A stretch of 64,000 nucleotides of DNA from Phocoena phocoena. Taxonomy: Eukaryota > Chordata > Mammalia > Artiodactyla > Phocoenidae. A program made the position numbers and the translations under genes. Positions 1 to 10,175 of this stretch are shown here, piece after piece. How positions within the stretch are numbered: the stretch's first letter is position 1; each line of letters opens with the position of its first letter. The notes below the pieces were generated by a model. The model made no database searches and was not told where the DNA came from. It was given only the letters and a program-made list of their open reading frames with translations. The stretch spans positions 55,015,229 through 55,079,228 of the forward strand of contig NC_089232.1 of NCBI RefSeq assembly GCF_963924675.1, given 5' to 3'.

Positions 1-184
1 CCGGGCACCCTCAAACCAGTTCAAGCTGCTGCCCCCGCTCCCTCTTTTCTGGCCCCCCGCAAACTTTCGGTCCCTCCCCCGCCCCTCGCCCGTTATTCGT
101 CGTGGCTCAAGCCCGGCCGCGCCGCCCCGAGGGCTCCTCCGGACCTCCCAGCCTGCAGCTCCGACCATTACAGGATCTAGAAAC

Positions 185-2193
185 ATGTCGACCACACTTC
201 TGTCCGCCTTCTACGATATCGACTTCTTGTGCAAGGTACGCGGAGGAGCAGGGAGGGAAGGGGACGGGCAAGGAGGAACCTCTTGGAGTTTTCAGGCTTG
301 GCCTTCTGTCCTCGACTTTGGGGGTCCTCTTCCCTCCTTGACTTTTTGGGCTTGGGAAAAATGCCGGAGTTTGCAGTGTGTGCTCGAACCTTGTGGACGG
401 GGAGAAGCAGCGGGGAGGAAGGGCAGGAGGGAGTCGCAGTAGCTGTTTAGTTTCTCCGCAGCCGACCACAGCCACGCTTGCCCGGGGCTTCCCGGACGGG
501 GTTTGCGCCGCCCAGGCCGGTGGCCCACGACTGAGGATCACATGTCGCAACCCAGCGCGGCCTAGGGTGGGGAGTCCGGCTCCTCCCAACGCAAACTTGT
601 TTCTTGTGCGCGTGTAGTGGTGGAGGTTGGCCGAGTCGAGATTCGAAAAAAAAAAAGAATTGGAGGGCTGGAAGTGGTTCTTCTGCAGCTCACCCCAACG
701 CATCCCTCTCCTCTTTCTTTTCCCACTTTTCATGCCTTCCCCGCTACCCTCCTTTTTGGCAGACGGAGAAGTCCCTGGCCAACCTCAATCTGAACAACAT
801 GCTGGACAAGAAGGCGGTGGGGACACCCGTGGCCGCCGCCCCCAGCTCGGGCTTCACGCCGGGCTTCCTCCGTCGGCACTCAGCCAGCAACCTGCACGCG
901 CTCGCCCACCCCGCGCCTAGCCCCGGCAGCTGCTCGCCCAAGTTCCCGGGCGCAGCTAACGGCAGCAGCTGCGGCAGCGCGGCGGCGGGCGGGCCGGCCT
1001 CCTACGGCACCCTCAAGGAGCCGTCGGGGGGCGGCGGCACGGCCCTGCTGAACAAGGAGAACAAATTCCGGGACCGCTCGTTCAGCGACAACGGCGAGCG
1101 CAGCCAGCACCTCCTCCACCTGCAGCAGCAGCAGAAGGGGGGAGGCGGCTCCCAGATCAACTCAACGCGCTACAAAACTGAGCTGTGCCGGCCTTTCGAG
1201 GAGAGCGGCACGTGCAAGTACGGCGAAAAGTGCCAGTTCGCGCACGGCTTCCACGAGCTGCGCAGCCTGACGCGGCATCCCAAGTACAAGACGGAGCTGT
1301 GCCGCACCTTCCACACCATCGGCTTCTGCCCCTATGGGCCGCGCTGCCACTTCATCCACAACGCCGATGAACGGCGGCCCGCGCCGTCGGGGGGTGCCTC
1401 TGGGGACCTGCGCAACTTCAGCGCCCGCGACGCGCTGCACCTGGGCTTCCCGCGGGAGCCGCGGCCCAAGCTGCACCACAGCCTCAGCTTCTCGGGCTTC
1501 CCGTCGGGCCACCACCAGCCCCCGGGGGGCCTGGAGTCGCCCCTGCTGCTCGACAGCCCCACGTCGCGCACGCCGCCGCCACCCTCCTGCTCCTCGGCTT
1601 CGTCTTGCTCTTCGTCCGCTTCGTCTTGCTCCTCGGCCTCGGCTGCTTCCACGCCCTCGGGCGCCCCGACGTGCTGTGCCTCTGCGGCGGCAGCGGCCGC
1701 GGCCGCGCTGCTGTACGGCACCGGGGGCGCCGAGGACCTGCTCGCGCCGGGCGCGCCCTGCGCCACCTGCTCTTCGGCCTCGTGCGCCAACAACGCCTTC
1801 GCCTTCGGCCCGGAGCTGAGCAGCCTCATCACACCTCTCGCCATCCAGACCCACAACTTCGCCGCCGTGGCCGCCGCCGCCTACTATCGCAGCCAGCAGC
1901 AGCAGCAGCAGGGCCTAGTGCCCCCCGCGCAGCCCCCGGCGCCGCCCAGCGCGCCCCTCCCTGCCAGCGCCGCCGCGCCGCCCTCGCCGCCCTTCAGCTT
2001 CCAGCTGCCACGCCGCCTGTCCGAGTCGCCCGTGTTCGACGCGCCCCCTAGTCCCCCGGACTCACTGTCTGACCGCGACAGCTACTTGAGCGGCTCCCTG
2101 AGTTCGGGCAGCCTCAGCGGCTCTGAGTCCCCCAGCCTCGACCCCGGCCGCCGCCTGCCCATCTTCAGCCGCCTCTCCATCTCCGACGACTGA
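185..2193 (+). CDS. ZFP36L2: ZFP36L2, CCCH tandem zinc-finger mRNA-decay activator (join 185..235, 763..2193; 493 aa)
   Basis: ZFP36L2 (TIS11D/BRF2) binds AU-rich elements in mRNA 3' UTRs and recruits the CCR4-NOT deadenylase, destabilising the mRNA. It shuttles between nucleus and cytoplasm. Exon 1 encodes [17 protein letters not shown] and splices at AAG|gtacgc (235/236) to ag|ACGGAG (762/763). Exon 2 encodes the remaining 476 residues and stops at TGA 2191-2193. The 493-aa product compares with 494 in human. Two CX8CX5CX3H fingers are intact, each preceded by (R/K)YKTELC: C159, C168, C174, H178 and C197, C206, C212, H216. A serine-rich segment, an alanine run (around 1684-1710) and a short glutamine run (around 1892-1911) follow. 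The C-terminus ends in RLSISDD within the conserved CNOT1-binding tail, which carries phosphorylatable serines. RRHSAS near residue 57 fits a 14-3-3-type phosphosite. The start is the ATG at 185, which gives the family N-terminus. No frameshift or missing key residue is seen. Confidence 0.97.
236..762 (+). other. ZFP36L2: ZFP36L2 intron 1
   Basis: This is the only intron of the gene, 527 nt, with a GTACGC donor and a pyrimidine-rich acceptor (cctttttggcag). It lies in phase 0. Reading from the exon 1 ATG into the intron meets a stop at 442, so a retained intron would give an 85-residue product without zinc fingers. The exon 2 frame is open backward to 604, but no in-frame ATG occurs in that stretch. 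The first in-frame ATG of exon 2 is at 799 (MLDKKAVG). Confidence 0.93.
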
Positions 2194-3051
2194 GGCAAGA
2201 GGGCGCTAGTGAGGAGGAGGAAGGGAAGGTCGTTCTGGGGGTGTTGGAGGGCGCCCCTGCAGTCGCGCCCCTGCTAGGGGCAGGGAGGCTCGGGAGTGTG
2301 GGGGGCTGACCTCGGCCACAAGCAGACTGCAGGCCGCACCGAGCACTTGGACTCGAACTTGTGTGCCGGGAGGGGCCCCCACCCTCCCCTTTCGGTTTCC
2401 TCTTGTTTTGTTTTTTATTATTATTTTTATTATTATTACGAAGTTTCATTCTTGTTGAGCGAAAAAAAGCCTACGAACTTTTTGTATTGAACAAAATATT
2501 CACAACAGAGCAGTTGTGATGCGAATAGAACAAAAACCAAACACAAACTTTTTTAGGTCTCCAATGAGTTTGGGACTTTAGGAAAAATCAACCCGGCACC
2601 AGCAGCTACCAACCACCATTCCATATCTTCACTTGCAAAGCATTAGTTACAGTCCAGATGTGGGGACTCTTATCTTGAGGGAGGTTCCTAATTGTCTCAG
2701 ACCAGTGTAAACAAACAAGCCAACCAACACCTTGCTAAACCTATAAGCTTTTAGAATCCAATATTCTGCTAAGAATATGCCTTGATAGTAGACCTCAGCT
2801 CCATAGGTGTTTTTTGTTTTTTAACAAAGTTATATATGTCTGGAAAAAAAAAACCTTGCATTCCAAAGTTTCATACTGGTTCCTGGTTTCATTGCCACCA
2901 CTTAGTGGATGTTTAAGTTAGAACCGTTTTGTCTGCTCTTTCTGGAAGCCTTGGGCAGAGCTTAGTTTGTAATTGTTGGGGAATAACTGCTGAATTTTTA
3001 GCTGTTTTGAGTTGATTCGCACCACTGCACCACAACTCAATATGAAAAAAC

Positions 3052-3115
3052 TATTTAACTTATTTATTATCTTGTGAAAAGTATACATTGAAAATTTTGT
3101 TCATACTGTATTTAT
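3052..3115 (+). promoter_or_regulatory. ZFP36L2: AU-rich element cluster in ZFP36L2 3' UTR
   Basis: TTATTTATT (3060-3068) is the canonical nonamer bound by tandem CCCH proteins of the ZFP36 family. A second TATTTAT follows at 3109-3115. CTATTTAAC lies just upstream. In RNA these are class II-type AREs, so the protein could bind its own message. Confidence 0.75.
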
Positions 3116-3298
3116 CAAGTATGATGGAAAGCAATAGATATATATTCTTTTATTATGTTAAATTATGATTGCCATTATTAATCGGCAAAATGTGGAGTGT
3201 ATGTTCTTTTCACAGTAATATATGCTTTTTGTAACTTCACTTGGTTATTTTATTGTAAATGAGTAAAAAAAAATCTTAATTTAAGAGATTGTATGTAA

Positions 3299-3305
3299 TA
3301 TTTAT
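3299..3305 (+). promoter_or_regulatory. ZFP36L2: Third AU-rich heptamer TATTTAT
   Basis: This is a further TATTTAT in the 3' UTR, about 190 nt downstream of the main ARE cluster and inside an AT-rich segment. Confidence 0.55.
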
Positions 3306-4120
3306 TTCATTAATTTCTTTCCTTGTTTACGTAAATTTTGAAAGATTGCATGGTTTCTTTACGGAAATCTTATCTTGATGCTGTGGAAGTAGTTTGAGGA
3401 ATATCTTGTGAGTTTTTCTTAGAATGTATAATGGTTGTAGCCCATCCAACTTTAAAAGAAAAAAAGTGACCACATACTTTGCAATCAGGCTTACATGTGG
3501 CATGCTTTTCTCATTCCATCTTTATAAATCAGCAGAAAATGGTTTTTGTTTGCTTATCCACCAGTTCTACTGTGACATACTCTGCATATAAAGACATGTA
3601 GCAATAATGGGGGGGGAGGGTAATCTCACAGTGCCTTTGGAAGGGCCAGAACTTGCCTTAAATCTTCCTCAACCAAATAAGTATTTTGTCTATTAGTGCT
3701 TGAGAGAATTTGAATGTAGGATGGGTTCAACTGCACAAAAGGAAAAGATTTTTACCACTTTTTTTTATATAGCTATAAAGTGAAGAGGCCACCTCTTAGT
3801 GCTAAAATGGTATGTAGTACATGAATATGCCTTGTTTAATTACAGAAAATTCCAAAACTTGTACTTTTTTTTTTTTTTCCCGTGTGGAAAGGCAGGAATG
3901 CTTTCCTGGACAGCGGATGAATGAGCAGTAGATGTAGTTTGTTTGTACGTAGGTACAGTTGGAGCACTATGTATGTATGTATTCTGGACTACTTTGACAG
4001 AAGTAGGTATTTGAATGTAACAAGGTTAAGTCAACCTGAGTTGTAATATATTTGGGGAATCAGTTCACTACAAATTGTGACTGTAAACATTGTACTGTAA
4101 ATGTTTTGTAGTTTTCCCCC

Positions 4121-4126
4121 AATAAA
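4121..4126 (+). terminator. ZFP36L2: Polyadenylation signal AATAAA of ZFP36L2
   Basis: A canonical AATAAA sits at the end of the 3' UTR. A GT-rich stretch (attgatgtgtaag, around 4146-4158) follows as a plausible downstream element. No other strong AATAAA lies in the 3' UTR, so this is probably the main poly(A) site. Confidence 0.85.
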
Positions 4127-4143
4127 ACTTTTGGGAAAAGAAG

Positions 4144-4948
4144 GTATTGATGTGTAAGATAGCTTCCTTTTTTAAATGGGAGTGTCTAGCTTTGTACCTT
4201 CTCACCACTGTCAGGCATTACCCAGGTCTTAGAGAGATTGGGGGCTAGGGTTTAGAAAGCTGGCAGAGCCAGAGTTCAGAAGAGCCTGTCCCCCTATATA
4301 TTTTATATACAAGTTCTTTTAGCGGAAAGAGTAATTTGGACCGTCAAGGGCATTAGTTAGCTGTTCTCTTTGGTAATAAGATGCATCCCCGTGTTGGCTG
4401 ACTGGTGGCTGGGCCTGGTTGGGAGGCCTGAGGCGTGGGGCCTGCCTGTGAGTCACCAAGCAGATCACGTGTCTGCAGTGGCAGCTGAAGGTCTGATTTT
4501 TTTTTTTTTCCCACTGGGACGCACAGGGAACCAAACTGCTTGGGTGAGGAGGGTCTTGCCAGCCCTTGGCTGAACTGGGGATGGGGGCTTAGGCCCAGCC
4601 TTTCCTGGGCCGGAGAACCAGGGTTTGGCCTGGACTTTGGAAATCCTGGTTGTGTCCTTGTCCACAGAGGACAGAAAGAGAAGGAAGATGAAACAGGTTA
4701 AACTTACATCAGGGTAATGTTTATGTGGACGGCTTCCTCTGGGAGTGAGCACACACGTTATTTATGCAAAAGGCTTAGTGTCTGTGCTTGAGACAACTGT
4801 AAGCGGCCAGAAAGCAAATCCAACCCAGGTCTGGAAAAAAGGAAGGGGAAAAAAAAAAAAAAAAGCATCAGTCTGTCTGCTGCTTCCCACACAATTGAAC
4901 AAAACCTTAGTATGGTTCTTTCCTGCAATCACTTTAGAAATTAAAAAG
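4144..4948. other. Unique intergenic DNA just downstream of ZFP36L2
   Basis: No gene, exon or clear repeat is recognised. A T-run lies near 4497-4510 and an A-run near 4849-4864. Open frames here are short and have no family resemblance. Confidence 0.5.
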
Positions 4949-4958
4949 GTGGCTCATA

Positions 4959-5170
4959 GGGCTTCCCTGGTGGCAGAGTGGTTGAGAGTCCGCCTGCCGA
5001 TGCAGGGGATGCGGGTTCGTGTCCCGGTCCAGGAGGATCCCACATGCTACAGAGCGGCTGGGTCTGTGAGCCATGGCTGCTGAGCCTGCGCGTCCAGAGC
5101 CTGTGCTCCGCAACGGGAAAGGCCACAACAGTGAGAGGCCCGCGTACCGCAAAAAAAAAAAAAAAAAAAT
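4959..5170 (+). mobile_element. CHR-type tRNA-derived SINE (short CHR-2-like form)
   Basis: It begins GGGCTTCCCTGGTGGCAGAG, carries a pol III B-box-like GGTTCGTGTCCC and ends in a pure A-tail. Flanking direct repeats GTGGCTCATA (4949-4958) and GTGGTTCATA (5171-5180) mark the target-site duplication with one mismatch. Confidence 0.93.
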
Positions 5171-5319
5171 GTGGTTCATAAATCAATTCCTGTTTTTCCT
5201 TCTCTATCCCGCCCCCGCCAACATACACAGAGTTCAGACTTTTTTTTTTCCAAAGTAAGTAAGAGATTTAGCAAAAGTTTTGTTTCCTCATCTACAACAT
5301 ATGGGTTCTATCACCCATA

Positions 5320-5650
5320 CTTGCATCCCCCCGACCCTGTGTTTGCCTGTGTTCGCCGGGGTCTCCCGGGTCTCACAGCTGAGCCTGATGGGGAGGGCGC
5401 CATCGGTGAAGCGCGCCAGGCCCCGGGCAGCTGTTTCACGTTAACGATGATTGCGCTGGTGTTAACCGGAGCGTTTTGGTGCTGGGCGTGCGCCGCCAAA
5501 GGGGATGGGAAACAGTTTCAAAGTTCTCCCAGATGCCGGCCCCTGGCTGGGGAGGGGCGGGTGGGCGGCCTCAGCAGAGGGGGAGGGGAAGCCTGAGGCC
5601 AAGGAGGGCTCGACGAGTGAAGACCCTGCAGGCCCCTAGGCCTCTTCACC
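5320..5650. promoter_or_regulatory. Small CpG-rich patch, possible orphan CpG island
   Basis: About twenty CpG dinucleotides lie in some 300 bases of non-repetitive DNA, against a CpG-poor surround. It includes GCGCGCC, GGCGTGCGCCGCC and GGGGCGGG (Sp1-like). It may be an unannotated promoter or enhancer; no transcript can be shown. Confidence 0.45.
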
Positions 5651-7139
5651 ATAAAGAATGTACAAATGGCTAGGAAAAGTCTAAAATGTGGTGCTATATA
5701 GGCCAAACTGCATTTCAAAGGCCTTGTTTCCACTTCATTCCAAGACATTTTTCTAAACAAGTGCTTTTGATCAACTGGAATGTTAGACTTCTTTTTGGGG
5801 TAAGCCACATTCATTTTTAAAAATTGGTTTGTCTGAAAGCCCAACTGCTAAGAGCTGATGTTTTTGTATTTTAGACCCAGTGGAGCGTGGAAAGCTGGGG
5901 GGGGGAATCATTCAGAAATTTTCTCTTGCTGCAGATCAATGGAGGGTATGTGGGTCATTGTCTTTCTGCAGCGGCTGGAATTAACAGCAAACAAAACGCT
6001 CTACAGTTGCTTGATCACCCTTAGAAAAGTTTTCTTGTAAATTAAGGGAACTAGAAGTAAAAACTGCAAGTAAGAACAAGCCAGGATTCCTATCACGGGC
6101 TGGGGAGCGGAACTAAAACTGACTCCTGAATTATACTCAAGATAAAATTCTTTTGGAGTTAGTTGTGCAAATGAGCCCAGAATGTGATGGTGTTTAGAAT
6201 GTCTTAATAGTGGCATTTCCACTAGCTATTTGAAAACCAAGGTATTTTTTAAGCAACCAATTACTGTGCACCACCTTCTAAATTATTTCAGAGAAGGGAT
6301 GCGTGCATGTAGATATTTTCCACCCCTCACTCTGTCTGAATCTACTGCTGAGTGTATGGGGTTGCGGAGGGGGTGTGGACACAAAAAAAAACTATCGAGA
6401 AGGCAGAAGCTCTGCACCCGCCCTTGGGAATAGATGGAGGATTGGGAGCCCTGCAGCGGCTCAGGAACCCCGATGATAGGACCAGACCTGGAGGGCCCAA
6501 TGCGGGAAAGACAAACGGGCATAGCTCTTGGCAGCAGGTCTGGCCCAGCACTGGGATGCTCAGTGGTGAAGTCAGCCTGGGAGGGTCTCAGAAACCCCCA
6601 GGCTAGATGTTTGCCGAGAGGAGGCCCACAAGAGAGCGTCTGAACCTGGAAGGGAACCAACTCAAGGCATTTGCTCTCCTTCAGTTGTGCTCGTGGTGAC
6701 AAGAGTGAGGGCAGATGTGACTCTGGCCACATCTTGAAAGTGGAAGTTGGGTCTCAGCACCTTCCCTAGCCTTATGAGTTAATGGGAGATGCCACGGCCC
6801 CTGGTAAGCAGCCAGGCTTACCTTCTCCCATCAGGGCCCATAACCACTCTCCATTGTTGTTTCCTCATTTAACCGTGTTTATTTTTTCTTGTTCACTCTC
6901 TGGGGGATGTGCAGACTTGCGGCCATCCAGGGCACTTCCAGTTTGTGCTGCTAGCAAGGCCAAGGAGGGAGGGAGGGAAGGAGGGGGGGTCAGGGAGGAG
7001 CCAGGGCCTGGGGCTGGACAGGCCTGCCAGGCGAGCCCTGTGGGAAGGGGGTGCCCCGGGGAACAGGAAGCCACAGCACCTCCAGGCCCACCCCTGCCTA
7101 GGTGGGTTCTCCCAACCTCTCCTGACAGTTTTTGCTAGA
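5651..7139. other. Unique intergenic DNA with no recognised repeat
   Basis: The stretch starts AT-rich and becomes G-rich toward 6960-7010 (GGGAGG-type purine runs). No coding signal. The first 150 bases hold a CArG-like and two TEAD-like motifs (see findings). Confidence 0.45.
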
Positions 7140-7920
7140 CCTGGGAAGTGTATGAGTGTGGGTGTGTGTCTAAGGGTGTATATGTATGGGGGGAGGTCTG
7201 TGTGCGGGGGCGGTATCCACATGGAGGGTAGATATCTGGGTCCTTGTCTATCTGGGTGGGTGTGCACAAGTGCGTGGTATTGCTCCGTGGCAGGGGTCTG
7301 TGTGTGGGGGGGGGGGGTTTGCTGTAGGGGAATACTGGTGTGTGTGGCTGCATCTGTGGGGTGTTGATATGTGAGGGGTGTACATGTCTGTAGGGTGTGA
7401 GAGTCGGTGAGTGGGTATGGAAATCTGTGAGTGTGGGTTTGGGTGTGTGTGTGTATGAGTGTGGTTATGGGTTTTGGTGTGTCTGTTGCTGTGTATGTAT
7501 GTGTGAGTGTGGGTTTGAAGGCATCTTTCAGTCTGTGTGTGTGTATAGGTGTGTGAGGGTGTGTATCTGGGTGCGGGTATGGGTTTGGGTGTGTCTGTTA
7601 CTCTGTGTGTGGTTATAGATAGGTATGTGTGTATATGGATCTGTGTGTGTGTGTGAGTGTGGGTACGGGTTTGGGTGTGTCTGTTGCTCTGTGTGTGGTT
7701 ATAGGTATGTGTGTATATGGATCTGTGTATGTGTGTGTATGTCAGTGTGGGTACGGGTTTGAGTGTGTGTGCGTGTGTATCCGAGTGTGGGTGTGGGTTT
7801 GGGTGTGCCTGTTGCTCTGTGGGTAGGTGTGTGCGTCGGTGGGATGGGAGGAAGGATCTGTGGGTGTGGCTGTATGTTTGGGTCTGGACGTGATGGGGGT
7901 ACGTCTCTGTCGGGGTGGAG
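7140..7920. repeat. GT-rich minisatellite with a higher-order unit of about 86-88 bp
   Basis: The + strand is almost free of runs of A or C and is built from GTGTGT, GGGT and TATGG variants. Between about 7470 and 7830 a longer unit recurs, starting GGGTTTGGGTGTGTCTGTT at roughly 7581 and 7667, with degenerate copies at about 7470, 7755 and 7796. Open frames here (Val/Cys/Trp-rich or His/Thr/Pro-rich) are artefacts of the repeat. Confidence 0.85.
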
Positions 7921-9167
7921 TGTTAACAACACCTTCGGAGGAAAAGCGGTCCTTTTTAGCAGGCCTCTTTCAGGTTAAAAACTGTTTTCAAAACCCGGAA
8001 ATGGAGGCCAGGCTGTCAGCCACTTCCTGCAGGGCAGTGGGCAGAACAGGACTGAGCAGTGGGGGGCGGGGACGACAGGCCTTCAGCCTGCAGGGACCCC
8101 AGACCCACTTCATTGCCGGTCACACCTGCCAAGGACAGGCCTCCTGGGCCCGAGTGCAGAGACATATTTAGAAACAATTAATTCTCTGGTTGAAGGGGGA
8201 GGGGCCCATTTATTTTCATCTGTTGCAGAAATAGCTCTTGTCAGATAGCAGTTCTTATGCCCTCTGGGGTGAGAGGCAGCTCTGAAATAGAAGGAAAGAT
8301 ATTAAGGATTTTAGACAGACAAGAAAACTCCTGGGCCCGCTGAAATCGAGTTTAAAATCTTCCTCTAAAAATAAGCTTTGTTTTCCTTGTAGATTCCTCT
8401 GGCAATTGGGCCCCTGTCGGGGTGTTTAGCCGGCCTGGGAAGCCAGGCGGAAGTTTTAAAAAAGCGAGTGTTTCCCAGCTGTGGCCTTGGAAAGTTCTCT
8501 GTTTTCCATTTATTAAACTCCTGGTTTCCGGCTAATTAAAATTATTTTCAAGTACAACTCCGTGGTCCCACAATATTTGATGAGACACAGAATTCTCAGT
8601 GACCCCTCTGTAGGAGGCCGGGCCAGGCTGTGGGGTGGCCTATGACCCTTCCACTGGGCCTGGTGCCGGATTTTACGCAGAGGGGAGACCCTTTGAAATG
8701 CAGGCCCGGGGCCTTGTTTTCCCAAGTTCCACCACCCCTGCCCCACCCCGGGAGTGGCTGGAATGAGAGGCCACTTGCAGGACAGTCTCTGAACCCTGCA
8801 CCACTGGAGAAGGGGCTGTGAGTCCTTGGCTACCTGCTGTTTGTTCCCCTGCATCACTGAGTGGAGAAGGGGTACACTTCAGGGGAGGGGAACTTGGCTG
8901 AGGTGCATGGCAGGTGATCGTGGTTGTCTCTCCCTGGCCTGGCTACTGTTGAAGCTTCAGGGCCGGACTCTCTCGAGCACCTGCAGGAGGTCCAGACTCC
9001 CAAGGTGATGCGTCGTGAAGATGGAAATCCGAGGTGCCGCAGGGCAGGAGGCAAACATTGCTGAGGGCCGGGGCTGGTGTGACTCAGATGTGCTGGCAGA
9101 CTCCCTTCCACTGCCCTGTGATTCCGTCCAGACATCCAAGGGGTGGGATGCTGGGATGCTGCCCGGC
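7921..9167. other. Unique intergenic DNA including an AT-rich candidate conserved block
   Basis: No interspersed repeat or gene is recognised. The part 8160-8620 is AT-rich with homeodomain-like cores (CAATTAATTC, GCTAATTAAAAT) and looks like possible regulatory DNA. Confidence 0.4.
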
Positions 9168-9274
9168 ACCTTTCATTCATCCCACAGATAGTTCTTGATT
9201 GTCCAGTACATGCCAGCAGTGCAGGAACAGAGGTGAGTTGACGGATGTCATCCCTGCCTTCACGGAGTGTACAT
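9168..9274 (-). mobile_element. L2 3'-end fragment
   Basis: The run ATTCATCCCACAGATAG, then 'gtccagtacatgccagcagtg' and 'ccctgccttcacggag', follows the reverse complement of an L2 3' end. Confidence 0.5.
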
Positions 9275-9805
9275 ATTTTCAAGGTTCATTCATGTTGTAG
9301 CGTGAATCAGCCTTCATTCTTTTGCATGACAGGCTAGTATTCCATTGTACGGATGTACCGCGTTTTGTTTTCATTCATCAGTTGTTAGACGGTGGAGTTG
9401 TTTCCACCTTTCGGCTGTTGTTGAATCATGCTGCTGTGAACATCGATATACAAGTTTTTGTGTGAACCTATGTTTTCAATTCTTTTGCTTTTTTTTTTTT
9501 TTTTTTTGCGGTACGCGGGCCTCTCACTGTTGTGGCCTCTCTCGTTGCGGAGCACAGGCTCCGGACGCGCAGGCTCAGCGGCCATGGCTCACGGGCCCAC
9601 GGACCCTGCCGCTCCGCGGCATGTGGGATCTTCCCGGACCGGGGCACGAACCCGCGTCCCCTGCATCGGCAAGCAGACTCTCAACCACTGCGCCACCAGG
9701 GAAGCCCCAATTCTTTTGCTTTTATACCTGGAAGTAGAATTGCCAGGTCATATGGTAACCCCCATTTCACTTTTTGAGGAACTGCTATACTATTTTCCAA
9801 AGTGA
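9275..9805 (-). mobile_element. L1 3' fragment interrupted by a SINE
   Basis: The reverse complement matches the end of L1 ORF2 and adjacent sequence (for example GGAACTGCTATACTATTTTCC and GGTCATATGGTAA). The fragment runs 9275-9492 and resumes at 9708 after the CHR SINE. No open reading frame survives. Confidence 0.8.
9493..9707 (-). mobile_element. CHR-type SINE (short CHR-2-like) inserted in L1
   Basis: Read on the minus strand it is a complete head with an A-tail (T-run on +). The target-site duplication CAATTCTTTTGCTTTT is at 9477-9492 and 9708-9723 and is perfect. It splits the surrounding L1 fragment, so it is younger than it. Confidence 0.95.
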
Positions 9806-9924
9806 TACATTGGCTTTTGTAACTGTTTTATTAATGTCTGTTTCCCCTACATAATGACACATGCTCCACGGGATGGCCACATAAAAACACTTGTACACTT
9901 GTTCACAATAGCCAAGACCAGAAC

Positions 9925-10045
9925 ACTGTTACTATCCCCATTTCAAAGATGAGGAAACTAAGCTCAGAGAAGTTGTCATAGGCCTGAGGCCAAGCAGCTA
10001 GGAAAAGGCTGAAGCAGAATTCGAAGGAAGCTAAGCAGTGGCTCC
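9925..10045 (-). mobile_element. MIR SINE fragment
   Basis: CCCCATTTCAAAGATGAGG and AAACTAAGCTCAGAGAAG are the reverse complement of the MIR core. Confidence 0.75.
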
Positions 10046-10175
10046 TTCGAATCACCCTAGGCTGCCTCTCAGACTCCTGCTTTACTGCCCACACTGTCTA
10101 GAAACGGAGGTTTCCAAGAAGTCTTCCAGGATTTCTTTCCAGGGTAGACCCTGTCTTGCCACCCCTGTGCTTTTT

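Larger units (their letters stand above)
1..2210. promoter_or_regulatory. ZFP36L2: CpG island spanning ZFP36L2 promoter-proximal DNA and coding exons
   Basis: The stretch is very GC- and CpG-rich from the window edge through the end of exon 2. It then drops abruptly to AT-rich DNA in the 3' UTR. The first 184 bases are 5' UTR and probably part of the proximal promoter. No TATA box is visible in them, as expected for a CpG-island promoter. The transcription start cannot be fixed from sequence, and upstream promoter DNA lies outside the window. Confidence 0.8.
2194..4143 (+). other. ZFP36L2: ZFP36L2 3' UTR
   Basis: The roughly 1.95-kb AT-rich tract directly after the stop codon contains no interspersed repeat that I recognise, as expected for a conserved 3' UTR. 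It has T-rich and A-rich runs (for example 2410-2440 and 3866-3880), several AU-rich elements and one good polyadenylation signal near its end. The 3' end near 4140 is inferred from that signal; exact cleavage is not visible. Confidence 0.85.

Noticed and set aside
1162..1854. Long antisense open frames over ZFP36L2 exon 2
   Set aside because: These are Arg/Ala-rich shadows of GC-rich codons on the other strand, with no homology.
604..2193. A single 529-codon open frame as the ZFP36L2 gene
   Set aside because: It runs through the intron and opens with TTG, not ATG. The family N-terminus is encoded by exon 1 at 185-235, with consensus splice sites joining it to 763.
2194..2212. CTCF site at AGAGGGCGCTAG just after the stop codon
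   Set aside because: Only the core half matches; the upstream half of the consensus is missing.
7135..7932. Short proteins rich in Val-Cys-Trp or His-Thr-Pro
   Set aside because: They are translations of the GT-rich minisatellite in different frames.
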